Source of the DNA: Bufo bufo
Taxonomy: Eukaryota > Chordata > Amphibia > Anura > Bufonidae
NCBI RefSeq assembly: GCF_905171765.1
Contig: NC_053391.1
Coordinates: forward strand, 693,027,035-693,091,034
DNA: 64,000 nt
Reading direction: 5' to 3'
The notes under the pieces were generated by a model that was not told where the DNA came from, ran no database searches, and saw only the letters and a program-made list of their open reading frames with translations. Shown here one piece after another: positions 35,401 through 46,929 of the stretch; the stretch's first letter is position 1; each line of letters begins with the position of its first letter. The position numbers and the translations under genes are program-made.

Positions 35401-35699
35401 CTGAAATGGCTGATAACAGGGGGCAATAGACTGTATTCTCCTGTCCTACAGTCATCCTCTCCCCTGAAATGGCTTATAACAGGGGGCAATAGATTGTATT
35501 CTCCTGTCCTACAGTCATCCTCTCCACTGAAATGGCTGATAACAGGGAGCAATAGACTGTATTCTCCTGTCCTACAGTCATCCTCTCCCCTGAAATGGCT
35601 GATAACAGGGAGCAATAGACTGTATTCTCCTGTCCTACAGTCATCCTCTCCCCTGAAATGGCTGATAACAGGGGGCAATAGACTGTATTCTCCTGTCCT
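23448..35699. repeat. 12.2-kb satellite array of 63-bp units
   Basis: The unit is TCCTCTCCCCTGAAATGGCT, then GATAACAGGGGGCAATAGAC, then TGTATTCTCCTGTCCTACAG, then TCA: 63 bp and about 190-195 copies. Variants (GGGAGCAAT, GATTGTATT, CCTCTGAAATGG, occasional 1-3 bp indels) mark longer repeats: offsets of about 3.01-3.08 kb (29.7-30.9 kb against 32.7-33.95 kb) and about 756 bp (34.2-34.7 kb against 34.96-35.47 kb). Because 63 is 21 codons and the unit lacks stops in several frames on both strands, the array yields apparent ORFs up to 566 residues; none is a gene. A diverged CCTGATAACAGGGAAG sits just outside the right edge (about 35,767). Confidence 0.97.
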
Positions 35700-35884
35700 C
35701 TTGACCACTCTAATATCATATTATAATAGACCGTGTCCCATTTATATTGTAGTCAGCCACTATCCAGCCTGATAACAGGGAAGAAAAGCTTAATCTGCTC
35801 CAACATTCGGACTGAGCCTTTGTTCCTTAGGTTTTATTAGATTTTATCAGCTTCACATTCCTATAGAAAAATCCAAAGACAGAG
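35700..35884. other. Satellite flank, no gene
   Basis: Short single-copy-looking stretch. It includes CAGTC-like and CCTGATAACAGGG words that may be a decayed satellite unit. Confidence 0.35.
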
Positions 35885-36625
35885 CTCCATCTAGTTATAC
35901 TGATACATAGTGGATTAATGACTGAGCAGATACAATGTATCACACATGATTATGGTTATTCTTATACATAGGAGATTAGTGACTGAGCAGATACAATGTA
36001 TCACACATGATTATGGTTATACTGATACATAGGAGATTAGTGACTGTGCAGATACAATGTATCACACATTATTATGGTTATTCTTATACATAGGAGATTA
36101 GTGACTGAGCAGATACAATGTATCAAACATGATTATGGTTATACTGATACATAGGAGATTAGTGACTGTGCAGATACAATGTATCACACATTATTATGGT
36201 TATACTTATACATAGGAGATTAGTGACTGAGCAGATACAATGTATCACACATGATGATGGGTTTTATTGATACATAGTAGATTAGGTACAGAGCAGATAC
36301 AATGTATCACACATGATTATGGTTAAACTGATCCATAGTAGATTAGTGACTGAGCAGATACAATGTATCACACATTATTATGGTTATACTTATACATAGG
36401 AGATTAGTGACTAAGCAGATACAATGTATCACACATTATTATGGTTATACTTATACATAGGAGATTAGTGACTGAGCAGATACAATGTATCACACATGAT
36501 TATGGTTAAACTGATCCATAGTAGATTAGTGACTGAGTAGATACAATGTATCACACATGATTATGGTTATACTGATACATAGGAGATTATTTACAGAGCA
36601 GATTCAATGTATCACACAGGTAAGC
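35885..36625. repeat. 61-bp minisatellite, about 12 copies
   Basis: The unit GATTATGGTTATACTGATAC, ATAGGAGATTAGTGACTGAG, CAGATACAATGTATCACACA, T recurs every 61 bp (GATTATGGTT at 35,948 and 36,009). It contains the short palindrome GATACAATGTATC. Noncoding. Confidence 0.92.
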
Positions 36626-37430
36626 AGTTATTTTCATGACAATTTCTCCCTTTATTGATTAAAAACCATATTTGACGTCCCAGCAGATTCTTTGTGGCCA
36701 CCGACTGAGCCTTTGATGCGCTGCCAAGAGCCTGGGATGCATTTTTCTCCTCCAGAGGGAAAGCACTGTGCCAGGCAGCCTGTGGGGGCCCGGAGCACGT
36801 GGTGGGGGGCAGACATCTGGTTCCGCTAGATGCTCATATAAGGCAAACGAGGCCAATAAAGGCAATTACATTAGGATCATCTAAGAGCATAAATACCAAA
36901 GGACACAGATTACGGGGCAGAAGGCTCCTCTACAGTCCCAGCAGCGTCCTGGATTAGGATCCTCACCTTCCAGCTCTAGGAGGGGTCTTCTAGGGGACGT
37001 TCTGTTTCCAGGCAGAGCACAGGGCTTGTAGGGTTATAGGTGAGGGTTGTAGTTATTCTTTGATCACTACGGTACCATCACCTAAAACTGGTCATTACCA
37101 CTGCTCTGCTCCACCTGGAACCAGAACCTACCCACCATTGGAAGACCCCTAATTGACTTGGAAGGTGAAGACCATAATCTACTGAGAAGCTGCAGCCACT
37201 AGGGACCTTCTTGTCGAGAAATCTGTGATTTTTGGTATTTATCCTTCAATTTCTGAGGATCATCGCTTTAAAGTATCTCATGAGTCTTATGAAAAGGACA
37301 ATTCAGGCAGAAAATATTTTGGGATGTTTTGCAATCTTGGACGATGGTGACAAGATTGCAGATGACATGAGGACATGTTTTGTAGGAGACAGGGTCCTTG
37401 TGGTTTCATCAAGTGTTCAGGTAGTGTTCA
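36626..37430. other. Non-repetitive DNA; possible conserved noncoding segment
   Basis: 36,650-36,900 is complex, non-repetitive sequence (ATTGATTAAAAACCATATTT, GGCAAACGAGGCCAATAAAG, GCAATTACATTAGGATCATC) with a homeodomain-like ATTA content. No gene is recognised. It stands out because its surroundings are repeats. Confidence 0.3.
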
Positions 37431-37545
37431 CTTAAAGGGGTTGTTCAGAATTAAATATGTCTGCTTTCTAACACAAACCTGTCCATGGGCTGTGTCTTAT
37501 ACTACAGTTCATCTCCATTAAAGTGAGGGGTGGAGATGTTCCCTT
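37431..37545 (+). repeat. Short dispersed repeat, TTAAAGGGGTTGTTCAG family
   Basis: Starts CACTTAAAGGGGTTGTTCAG and contains AAACCTGTCCATGGGCTGTG and TTCATCTCCATTAAAGTGAG. This matches a very common anuran interspersed repeat that I recognise but cannot name. A similar TTAAAGGGGTACTC start is at 44,873. Confidence 0.5.
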
Positions 37546-38685
37546 CAACCAAAACTCTGCCCCATGGTACTGGTTTCATCCTGGATATTGCCATACACAA
37601 TAAAGTCTGATGAAAAGATCAATTCCATGAAAATATTGGAATTTCTAGAAATTCAGGTAATTGACAATAGTAATGTCATCTGGAGGTTTTACATTCAGAT
37701 ATGGGTGCAATAGGAGAGATGGTCCTATCGGTTCTGTTGAGGGCCCATGAGGAAGGGATTGTCACCATTTAGAAGGTCTCATGAAGGACTATGAATACCC
37801 TCTTAACCCTACAGATTTGCTAGATTATTGGTATTGTACAGTGTGTATTGGACCCTAGAGTACATATGCTTCTCGCTACTGACCCCCTTCCCTTGCTGAT
37901 ACTTAAAGGGGCCCTCCCAGTCATCATATAATGTTACAATGATGACCCCTTCCCTTTAAGAAACAAATGATAATCAGGCTTGAACATTGTAGAATAAAAA
38001 TGTATAAATCTCTTTCAGTTATGTCAGGTCAACTGCCATTTTTATATATTCTCCATGTTGAGTGGAGCTTTGTTGTCACATGCTAAATGATGTAAAACTA
38101 GCGGGGGGGATTAGTTGTCATGGAAATAACAACCACATTCTGCTACAGTTACAAATCATATTACAACAACGTCTATAGGGAGCACAAACCCTTCAAAATG
38201 TCCCCCTGAGGGCAGCAAATATCATGTAAACGTTGGGTTTTCTGGACTAAAGGATGCCGGTCTGGATTGCATGACTTCTACAGCACTTTTCATATTCAGA
38301 ATGAGACAGAAGAGCTGTGTACATGAAGTCTGATCCCATCGCACTTGTCCTCACTTATAGTAAACATTCCCTGCTGTACGGGATAATTACCTCCCAAAAC
38401 ATTGAGTAATATTGAAGTATTAGCACCAAGAAAAATGTCTATGTCTACAGCTCCTTCTAAGAAGGAAGAAGGGACTGGAGACATGAAAGGACAAAGCAAG
38501 ACATTCACTCCAATAGGTTAAGCTTTCTGGTGTGTAGCCAAACTGCCTCTTATCTCATTTTATGGAAAGGACAATATGGTGGCACATGGATGGAGATACC
38601 AAACCTAGAGCCAAAGAGTAGGGCTGCTCACCACAGTCCATATAGAACATGTTTTTTAGAAGATAAAAGCCAAGAACTACTCAAA
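37546..38685. other. Unannotated DNA, no supported gene
   Basis: AT-rich, no recognisable coding segment, no splice-supported exon, no clear repeat structure. Confidence 0.4.
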
Positions 38686-39475
38686 TCCCAAGATCACAGA
38701 GAGAAGATTATAGCCATGAACTGGTCAAAGTCTAAGGTCATAGAGGGGAGTTTATATCTAAGAATCAGTCAAAATTGAAGGTCATAGAGGGGAGATCACA
38801 GCCAAGAACCAGTCAAAATCGAAGGTCATAGAGGGGAGATCACAGCCAAGAACCATTCAAAATCTAAGGTCATAGAGGGGAGATCACAGCCAAGAACCAG
38901 TCAAAATCTAAGGTTATAGAGGGAAGATCACAGCCAAGAACCAGTAAAAATCTAAGGTCATAGAGGGGAGATCACAGCCAAGAACCAGTCAAAATCTAAG
39001 GTCATTGAGGCGAGATCACAGTCAAGAACCAGTCAAAATCTAAGGTCATAGAGGGGAGATCACAGCCAAGAACCAGTCAAAATCTAAGGCCATAGAGGGG
39101 AGATCACAGCCAAGAACCAGTCAAAATCTAAGGTCATAGAGGGGAGATCAGAATCATAACAAAAACTAATCAAGATCTAAGGTTGCAGAGAGAAAATAAT
39201 AGCCAACCAGTCAAGGTGTAAGGTCATAGAAAGGAAATCATAGACAAAAAGTAGTCAAGGTCACAGAGGGGAGATTGCACCCAACAACTGGTCAAGGTCA
39301 AAGGTCACAGAACGGAAATTATAGCCAATAACTAATCAAGGTCTAAGATCATAGAGAGAAGATCATAGTCATACTCAAGGTCTAAGGTCACAGAAGGGAG
39401 ATAATAGCCAAGAACTATTCAAAGTCTAAGGTCACAGATTGAAGATCATGCCAAGAACTAGTCAAGATCTATACT
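38686..39475. repeat. 44-bp minisatellite, decaying to the right
   Basis: The unit AGTCAAAATCTAAGGTCATA, GAGGGGAGATCACAGCCAAG, AACC recurs at 44 bp (AGTCAAAATC-type starts at 38,811 and 38,855). It is regular to about 39,160, then degenerates; scattered related words (CAAGAACTAG, AAGGTCTAA) persist to about 40,750. Confidence 0.88.
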
Positions 39476-41585
39476 TACATGTGGATGATTGTAATTAAGA
39501 AGAAGTCTCCGCATAGGGTCCCAAGAAGGGGAATTTAATTATGCTGAAGTCAATATTTACAGGCAGGAGATTGTAGTCAGAAACAAGGTCTAAAGTCACC
39601 GATAGGGAATCATAGCTAAGAGGTAAAATCAGAAGTGCAGACGATTATGGCCAAAAACTTTCCAAGGTCAAAGGCTACAAACAGGAGATTATAGTCAAAA
39701 ATGTGCCATGGTCTAGAGTCATAATAAGAAGAACACAGCCAATAACGAGACAAGATCTAGAGCCAGAGCAGAAGATTGCACCTTTCCCTATTGTACAATT
39801 TTTAAAATGGTTTTGATGATGGTGACTGCTTGAAGATTATAGAAGATATGAGTATATGTTTGGAATGAGACATGGGCTGTCTTATTTCATCAAGTGTCCA
39901 AGTGATTTAATGCAGGCAGGCCATGGAAAGGTGTCAGTGGATGAGTTGCTCACCAGAGAAACCTGACCCAAAACACGGAACTACCTCCAATCCCCCACCT
40001 TTATACTGCACTTGGGGTCCCGTGTTTGAATTTGGTAAGACAAACCATAAAGGTTCCCATAACCAATACAGTTGATAAATAAACAATTCAGAATCAAAGT
40101 TGCAAAATTGTTTTAAATTGTTTTTACATTTTGGAAACAATGGTGATGGTCATCAGAAGATTTTAGGTGCCATTGAGGGTTCAGGTAGGGTTCATATAAG
40201 ACCTGATTATATCCTTATTTAATGACAATTGTCATAAATAAAGATGCTGCTTGCCAAGAGCTAGGTCAAGGTCTAGAGTCACATGTGAAAGACTGTGGTG
40301 AAGAGCAAGTTGGTCAAGACACTAAAGTCGATAAAAAGATTGTGATCTAAGACCTTGGACTGTTCTTGACTACAGGCAAGAGATCATAGCCAAGAACTAG
40401 TTAAGATCTAGTCAATAACAAGTCTCTGCACATGGTCCCAAGTAAGGGATGATGATGATGCTGAGCTCAATGTTTACGACAGGAGATTAGTCAAGAGCAA
40501 TCCAAGGTCTAAGTATACAGGAGTTCATAGCCAAGACCTAGACAAGATGTAGAGTTACAAGGAAAATATTGTCAATGCACTTGGTTCCATGGAGAATTTG
40601 ACAAAGAAGAAGCTAGGGTCAATGTTGATGTTGAGGAAACTGTAGTCAAGAATAAATTCAAGTGAGAGGTCCCAAACACCAAACCTGGATTAATTCATAG
40701 CCAAGGACAGTAGGTAGAAGATAGTTGTGAGGAACACTTCAAGGTTAATCATAAGAGACAAGAGATGGTGGCCAGGAACAATTTGGTATGACCATGATCT
40801 CCTGCCTGGGACTCATGACATCAAGGTCATGGAGACTATTGTACCTTAGTTGATAATGAAGTGGTAGTCTTCTTTTCAATAAATGTAAAGATGTAATTGA
40901 GTTGATGATACCAAAGATGTGCTCACATCCAGGCTGGCTTTAAGTGGAAGGTTGGACTTGGCTAAAAAAGATGGCCTACACGAGCAGAGTAAACACCTAT
41001 ACATCTATGGCAGACACCAGTGGAGTGACCTATGAACACCTATACATGAATGTATGGTACCGGCCAGGATGACATGACGGGCTGTGTAGTCCGTGAGGGA
41101 ATTTTCCTGAGAATGTTCAGCCTTTTTGTTTTAGATGATGTTTCTACCGGATGAATTTTATTATGACTTCATCTTGATGGACTAATTTTTAATTTACTAA
41201 TCACTGAGATGATTCTTGCGGGTTCTTTGTGTTATCGATCCCATAGGAGTCAACAGTAAGACAACAGCCGGCTTCCCAGAAGGTGCGGTAATTGGAATGA
41301 ACATTTCCTTTTTCTCATTAGTGGGGTAAAGAGGACTCAGAAATTCTCACTTCTCTCATCTTCTAGAAATGAGGTAGAAATGACTTTTCAAGCAAATACC
41401 TCATTGACCATCAATATTAATGAGGCTCAAGCCGCTCCCTAACAAGGCCGGAGGTGGAAGGCAAAGATGAAGAATCAACCTCCGGAAAACAGCCCAACCT
41501 GATGACATAAGACCAGGAGGGGACCACCGATGGCCAATATCCCTAGTAGATGTCCAGTTCAAAGATCTTGTCCATCTACAGACAG
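39476..41585. other. Unannotated DNA with decayed 44-bp repeat words
   Basis: 39,476-40,750 still contains diverged phrases of the 44-bp repeat. 41,090-41,585 is complex, with homeodomain-like ATTA words (TTTTTAATTTACTAATCACT, GGTAATTGGAATGAAC). No exon with splice sites or recognisable protein was seen. Confidence 0.35.
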
Positions 41586-42669
41586 ATCACCCCACTAACA
41601 GGAAAAGTCCAAGATGGCCCTTGGGGGAGGAGTATTTATGACCAGAGTCACCTTCCCAACTGTTGGAGAATCCAGCAATATACGGGCACCACGTAGATCT
41701 GATGATAAGGAAAGAGGGATGATGATGTCGGAGGCCATAGTGGTGGCGAGGACATACCGCATGAACCCCAATTTCACATTTTTAGGGCAATCTTCCTCAT
41801 TCATGCATTTCCTGTTAAATAATTTGGTCATTAATTACATTGTCCTCCCGTTTCGACTGTCAGTACCAAGCATTTTGGCCACTGCAATAATTCACTGTAT
41901 GGCAGTATTACTGTGGTCAGATTATTCGGGCTTGGAGATGGCAGTATTACTGTGGTCACATTATTCGGGCTTGGAGATGGCAGTATTGAGGCACAGTAGA
42001 GCATTGTAGGCTGATATTACTTTAGAACCGCATGACTACACCTGTGGATCCTGGGACGATGGGCACAGCATAGCAGTATTATTTTAAGCATTGTATTGTA
42101 ATAATTACTGAACATTGCAGCACGTGAGCACGTTATGATGGAAACTCTGGAGCGTGGAGACGATAATTGGGAATAGTATGGTGGTGGTTAAACACGATAT
42201 GATGGCAATATTTGAATGCTGTATGGTAGACGTTTCGGCATGGTATCAGAATATTATTTGACATGTATATGGCGGTATTATTTGTGTGCCCGGTGATTAA
42301 TCTGCGTGCTGATTGGCAGTATTTGTGAATCTAACTTTGATACATATTCTATAAAATATCTTTACTGATGATCCCAGAAAACCTCTAATCACCAGCGACA
42401 GACGTGTCCGGCCGGGAGGCTACAGCTGGAAGGCGCAGGATTCTGACCTGTGATAAAACTGTAATTATTAATTATTAGATTCGCCTGGAATAACCGCAGA
42501 GACAATCCAGCAATCTGCGCGCAGGGCGGTGAGGGGGCGGAAATACGGAGAAAGACAGATCTATAATTTATGAGATGAAGAGAATTTCTGCTGCCATTAA
42601 TCTTATCCAGACCTTCCCCATCTAATAGCAGAACAAGAAGTATTACCTGATGTAAGAAGAAAACAGGAG
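41586..42669. other. Unannotated DNA plus GCAGTATTAC repeat
   Basis: 41,890-42,330 belongs to the GCAGTATTAT degenerate repeat (ATGGCAGTATTACTGTGGTC twice, 43 bp apart). 42,350-42,600 is non-repetitive and contains TAATTATTAATTATTAG, possibly regulatory. The 131-residue frame at 41,614-42,009 has no domain and runs into the repeat, so it is not called. Confidence 0.4.
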
Positions 42670-42675
42670 AAAATG

Positions 42676-42676
42676 C

Positions 42677-42731
<55 letters not shown>

Positions 42732-42766
42732 CATAGATAATATAGATAGATAGATAGATAGATAGA
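42676..42766. repeat. GATA microsatellite, left of the Tc1 element
   Basis: (GATA)n with one interruption (TCATAGATAATATA). It continues on the far side of the transposon at 44,424. Confidence 0.95.
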
Positions 42767-42771
42767 AGATA

Positions 42772-44421
42772 CAGTCAGGTCCATAAATATTGGGACATCG
42801 ACACAATTCTAACATTTTTGGCTCTATACACCACCACAATGGATTTGAAATGATACGAACAAGATGTGCTTTACCTGCAGACTGTCAGCTGTAATTTGAG
42901 GGTATTTACATCCAAATCAGGTGAACGGTGCAGGAATTACAACAGTCTGCATATGCGCCTCCCACATTTGTGAAGGGACCAAAAGTAATGGGACAATTGG
43001 CTCCTCAGCTGTTCCATGGCCAGGTGTGTGTTATTCCCTCATTATCCCAATTACAATGAGCAGATAAAAGGTCCAGAGTTCATTTCCAGTCTGCTATTTG
43101 CATTTGGAATCTGTTGCTGTCAACTCTCAAGATGAGATCCAAAGAGCTGTCACTATCAGTGAAGCAAGCCATCATTAGGCTGAAAAAACACAACAAACCC
43201 ATCAGAGAGAAAGAAAAAACATTAGGCGCGGCCAAAACAACTGTTTGGAACATTCTTAAAAAGAAGGAACGCACCGGTGAGCCCAGCAACACCAAAAGAC
43301 CCGGAAGACCACGGAAAACAACTGTGGTGGATGACCGAAGAATTCTTTCCCTGGTGAAGAAAACACCAGTCACAACAGTTGGCCAGATCAAGAACACTCT
43401 CCAGGAGGTAGGTGTATGTGTGTCAAAGTCAACAATGAAGAGAAGACTTCACCAGAGTGAATACAGAGGGTTCACCACAAGATGTAAACCATTGGTGAGC
43501 CTCAAAAACAGGAAGGCCAGATTAGAGTTTGCCAAACGACATCTAAAAAAGCCTTCACAGTTCTGGAACAACATCCTATGGACAGATGAGACCAAGATCA
43601 ACTTGTACCAGAGTGATGGGAAGAGAAGAGTATGGAGAAGGAAAGGAACTGCTCATGATCCTAAGCATACCACCTCATCAGTGAAGCATGGTGGTGGTAG
43701 TGTCATGGCGTGGGCATGTATGGCTGCCAATGGAGCTGCTTCTCTTGTATTTATTGATGATGTGACTCCTGACAAAAGCAGCAGGATGAATTCTGAAGTG
43801 TTTCGGGCAATATTATCTGCTCATATTCAGGCAAATGCTTCAGAACTCATTGGACGATGCTTCACAGTGCAGATGGACAATGACCCAAAGCATACTGCAA
43901 AAGCAACCAAAGAGTTTATTAAGGGAAAGAAGTGGAATGTTCTGCAATGGCCAAGTCAATAACCTGACCTGAATCCGATTGAGCATGCATTTCACTTGCT
44001 GAAGACAAAACTGAAGGGGAAATGCCCCAAGAACAAGCAGGAGCTGAAGACAGTTGCAGTAGAGGCCTGGCAGAGCATCACCAGGGATGAATCCCAGCGT
44101 CTGGTGATGTCTATGCGTTCCAGACTTCAGGCTGTAATTGACTGCAAAGGATTTGCAACCAAGTATTAAAAAGTGAAAGTTTGATTTATGATTATTATTC
44201 TGTCCCATTACTTTTGGTCCCTTAACAAGTGGGAGGCACATATGTAACTGTTGTAATTCCTGCACCGTTCACCTGATTTGGATGTAAATCCCCTCAAATT
44301 AAAGCTGACAGTCTGCAGGTAAAGCACATCTTGTTAGTTTTATTTCAAATCCATTGTGGTGGTGTATAGAGCCAAAAATGTTAGAATTGTGTCGATGTCC
44401 CAATATTTATGGATCTGACTG
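42772..44421 (+). mobile_element. Tc1-like (DD34E) DNA transposon
   Basis: Inverted ends CAGTCAGGTCCATAAATATT (left) and CAGTCAGATCCATAAATATT (right, reversed) are flanked by TA duplications at 42,770-42,771 and 44,422-44,423. The inverted similarity extends through ACATCGACACAATTCTAA and, further in, the CAGGTGAACGGTGCAGGAAT segment, so the terminal repeats are about 200 bp. It encodes one transposase with one stop. Inserted within a GATA microsatellite. Confidence 0.95.
43132..44169 (+). pseudogene. Tc1 transposase, one premature stop
   Basis: The ATG at 43,132 (MRSKELSLSVKQA) opens a 345-codon frame ending at TAA 44,167-44,169, interrupted only by TAA at 43,960-43,962. Order: N-terminal helix-turn-helix (LGAAKTTVWNILKKK), a GRPRK hook (residues about 60-64), a second helix-turn-helix (VCVSKSTMKRRLH), then the DDE catalytic domain with ILWTDET, VQMDNDPKHTA and PDLNPIEH. 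The spacing between the second D and E is 34 residues. The stop replaces one residue between WPSQ and PDLNPIEH, so the catalytic Glu would be lost. A single base change (TCA to TAA) would explain it, since Ser is usual there in the family. In Tc1 elements the protein cuts at the inverted repeats and inserts at TA. Looks recently inactivated. Confidence 0.95.
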
Positions 44422-44423
44422 TA

Positions 44424-44484
44424 GATAGATAGAAAATAGATAGATAATAGATAGATAGATAATAGATAGATAGATAGATAGATA
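44424..44484. repeat. GATA microsatellite, right of the Tc1 element
   Basis: (GATA)n with AAATA interruptions, continuing the left-hand array split by the transposon. Confidence 0.93.
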
Positions 44485-45261
44485 GAATGGAAAGATGGAA
44501 GTGGAGATTTATCTGTCAATAGGACACAGTCAGTAGACATTAGTTCTGGGCCATTAACCCATTCAGCCATTATACTGCGGAGCCTGGATGTAAATGTCCA
44601 CATTATGGGGCCCTAGAGAGTAAAGGGCCCCATCTGCTGCTCATCCAGCTAATTGCCTCTGCCTGTAATGGGCCCTCGTCTGGGCTGAGGTGGAGCGGAC
44701 ATTGTGAGTGTGATGGTCACCAGGAGACCCCCGGCCGCTGCCTCCAGCATGGAAACTATAGATCCATGGAAGAAAGTGATGTCAGCCTCAGATCCTCGTG
44801 ATGTTCTCCATACTGCAGGAGTCTGGGGAAAGCTGGGTTACAACCCCAGCTGCAGCCGTACAAATCTGGGTATTAAAGGGGTACTCTTAGCAGCTATACC
44901 ATGAGTTGCTGACTGGTGGAGTCCAGCCGCAGGGACTGACCCACATTTCTCCCTTTGCACTGAATTCAGGTGCTGTACAAGATATGGATGCAGCTCTGGA
45001 TGTGACTAGAGTATAAAGGTATAACTGAGGAGGTCGGGGGCCCAGAATAGGAGATCAGCGGCTCCCGGACACCGTTTAACATTCGGGTTCTGCTCTGATC
45101 GTGAACCTGGACTGAACTGACAGGTTTCCACTTAACCCTTTCCATGCCTCACCCGCCTTCCACTCACTGTGTTGGTCAGGCGCCCACCCAGCTTTCCACA
45201 GATCGGAACAGTCTAGAAATCACCACAGCCGACCTGTCCCTTATGAAGCCAGGAGATGATC
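44485..45261. other. Unannotated DNA, no supported gene
   Basis: No coding signature. A TTAAAGGGGTACTC dispersed-repeat start is at about 44,873, and an isolated GCAGCTCTGGATGTGACTAG copy is at about 44,990. Confidence 0.4.
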
Positions 45262-45269
45262 CCTTAAAG

Positions 45270-45416
45270 CAGGCATCCTCAAACTGCGGCCCTCCAGCTG
45301 TTGCAAAACTACAACTCCCAGCATGCCCAAACAGCCTACAGGTATCAGCCTACAGCACGGCATTGTGGGAGTTGTAGTTTTACAACAGCTGGAGGGCCGC
45401 AGTTTGAGGATGCCTG
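45270..45416. mobile_element. 147-bp hAT-type MITE, near-perfect palindrome
   Basis: The ends CAGGCATCCTCAAACTGCGG are fully inverted at both sides, the arms continue through CCTCCAGCTGTTG and CTACAACTCCCA, and the element is flanked by identical 8-bp duplications CCTTAAAG (45,262-45,269 and 45,417-45,424). No coding capacity. A diverged fragment with TTACAACTCCCAGCATGCC lies near 63,798. Confidence 0.93.
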
Positions 45417-45424
45417 CCTTAAAG

Positions 45425-45790
45425 GAACGCTTCAGACAAAACAGAGTGTTCTCCCAAGAACTGGACCAGATGGGGCGGAGCTTGACAACCAATAGTGAAT
45501 GTTCCGCCCCTGTGTGAAAGTTCACCTGATGTGTTCCTTAAAGATGGGGGTTAGTTCGATTACTAGAATAAGGGGACCCAGTGCCCCCAGTGATACCACT
45601 AAGGAGTCTGACTGGAGCGGACCCCTACCCACCCTGGGCAAAGGCTGGAATATCCCTTTAAATGAGAGCCTCTTCAGGATGCTGTAGTATATTGCTTCAG
45701 CCCAAGTGATGAGAGAGACAGTGTGGGCTTCACAGGTGCTCTGCCAATTAAAGGCACACAAGGCCTGGTTACTGGCAAATCTGTTCATGG
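45425..45790. other. Unannotated DNA, no supported gene
   Basis: No recognisable exon or repeat beyond short shared words (ATATCCCTTTAAATG). Small frames have no family signature. Confidence 0.4.
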
Positions 45791-46262
45791 TAGGTGTGGC
45801 TGGTGGAGTGGGCATCATGGCGTGGGACTAGTGAAGGAGACCATGGGTGTTGGAGGGGGCATCATGGCGTGGGACTAGTGAAGGAGACCATGGGTGTTGG
45901 AGGGGGCATCATGGCGTGGGACTAGTGAAGGAGACCATGGGTGTTGGAGGGGGCATCATGGCGTGGGACTAGTGAAGGAGACCATGGGTGTTGGAGGGGG
46001 CATCATGGCGTGGGACTAGTGAAGGAGACCATGGGTGTTGGAGGGGGCATCATGATGTGGGACTGGCGGAGGAGACCATCGGTGTTGGAAGGGGCATCAT
46101 GGTGTGGGACTGGCGGAGGAGACCATGGGTGTTGGAGGGGGCATCATGGTGTGAAGCTGGTGAAGGGGGCATTATGATTTGGGACTGGTGGAGGGGGCAT
46201 CATGGTATGTGACTGGTAGAGGAGGTGTTGTGATTTTGGGTTGGTGGAGAAGACCATCATGT
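45791..46262. repeat. 47-bp minisatellite, about 9-10 copies
   Basis: The unit GGGTGTTGGAGGGGGCATCA, TGGCGTGGGACTAGTGAAGG, AGACCAT recurs at 47 bp. The right-hand copies diverge, and related pieces reappear at 46,495-46,580 and 46,890-46,940 after insertions. Confidence 0.9.
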
Positions 46263-46279
46263 CGGACTGGTGGAGGGGT

Positions 46280-46495
46280 ATTAGTATAGTAGTAAGAAGA
46301 TTGCAGCACACAGTTTTTCTTGTTGCTATTAAGTTTTATTCTTCCAAAAAAATTTTTTCATCACATAATTAGAGTTCCGGTGCACTAATCACAGCTAAGG
46401 GCATAGAAGAAAACGACCAGACGTTTCGGCCTTTCACGGCCTTCCTCAGTGGTCTTAAATCTTTTGTGCTGTGTGTCAGGGGTTCTGCGCCGGAT
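46280..46495. repeat. Dispersed repeat with GACGTTTCGGCC motif
   Basis: Contains GCAGCACACAGTTTTTCTTG, CCAGACGTTTCGGCCTTTCA and GGCCTTCCTCAGTGGTC. The ACGTTTCGGCC/CCTTCCTCAG block is a common vertebrate interspersed-repeat terminus. It interrupts the 47-bp array. Confidence 0.5.
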
Positions 46496-46710
46496 GCACC
46501 ATGGTGGAGGGGACATCATGGGTTGAGAGTGTTGGTCGGGGCATCATGGTTTGGGGCTAGTGGAGGAGACTCCAACAATAAGATGTGAAGCGGCACTCAC
46601 AATCCTCGGCTAAACCCCGGTGTATAGGAATCGACCACAGCTCAGCCTCCTAATTCTGAGACACTATCGGTGGTGCTCAGCCCTAATAGAGTGCGGTGAT
46701 ACAGATATAA

Positions 46711-46894
46711 CCATGTAGAGAAATGAAGAAGGGCGGCACTCACCAGTCTACCAACTTATGATTGTTGCTTTATTCAGTCAGTAAGACAGCTGTTGGCGTC
46801 CTGCCCGATGCCGCCAATAAAAACGGACTGAATAAAGCAACAATCATAAGTTCGTACACTGGCGAGTGCCGCCCTTCTTCATTTCTCTACATGG
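46711..46894. mobile_element. Foldback element, arms of about 70 bp
   Basis: The left arm starts CCATGTAGAGAAATGAAGAA and the right arm ends TTCTTCATTTCTCTACATGG. The arms also pair through GGGCGGCACTC and TTATGATTGTTGCTTTATTC. The loop (about 46,781-46,821) has TGTTGGCGTCCTGCCC. No ORF. Confidence 0.8.
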
Positions 46895-46929
46895 CTAGTG
46901 GAGGAGACGTTGTGATTTGGGGGGGGGGG

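Noticed and set aside
23432..35772. Dozens of long ORFs on both strands (up to 566 residues)
   Set aside because: They are translations of a 63-bp satellite unit (21 codons) without stops; neighbouring copies give the same peptide in several frames and both strands.
41614..42009. 131-codon ORF
   Set aside because: Ends in the GCAGTATTAC tandem repeat and has no recognisable family.
43114..43131. Upstream non-ATG start for the Tc1 transposase
   Set aside because: The codon at 43,114 is TTG; the ATG at 43,132 gives the usual Tc1 N-terminus MRSKEL.
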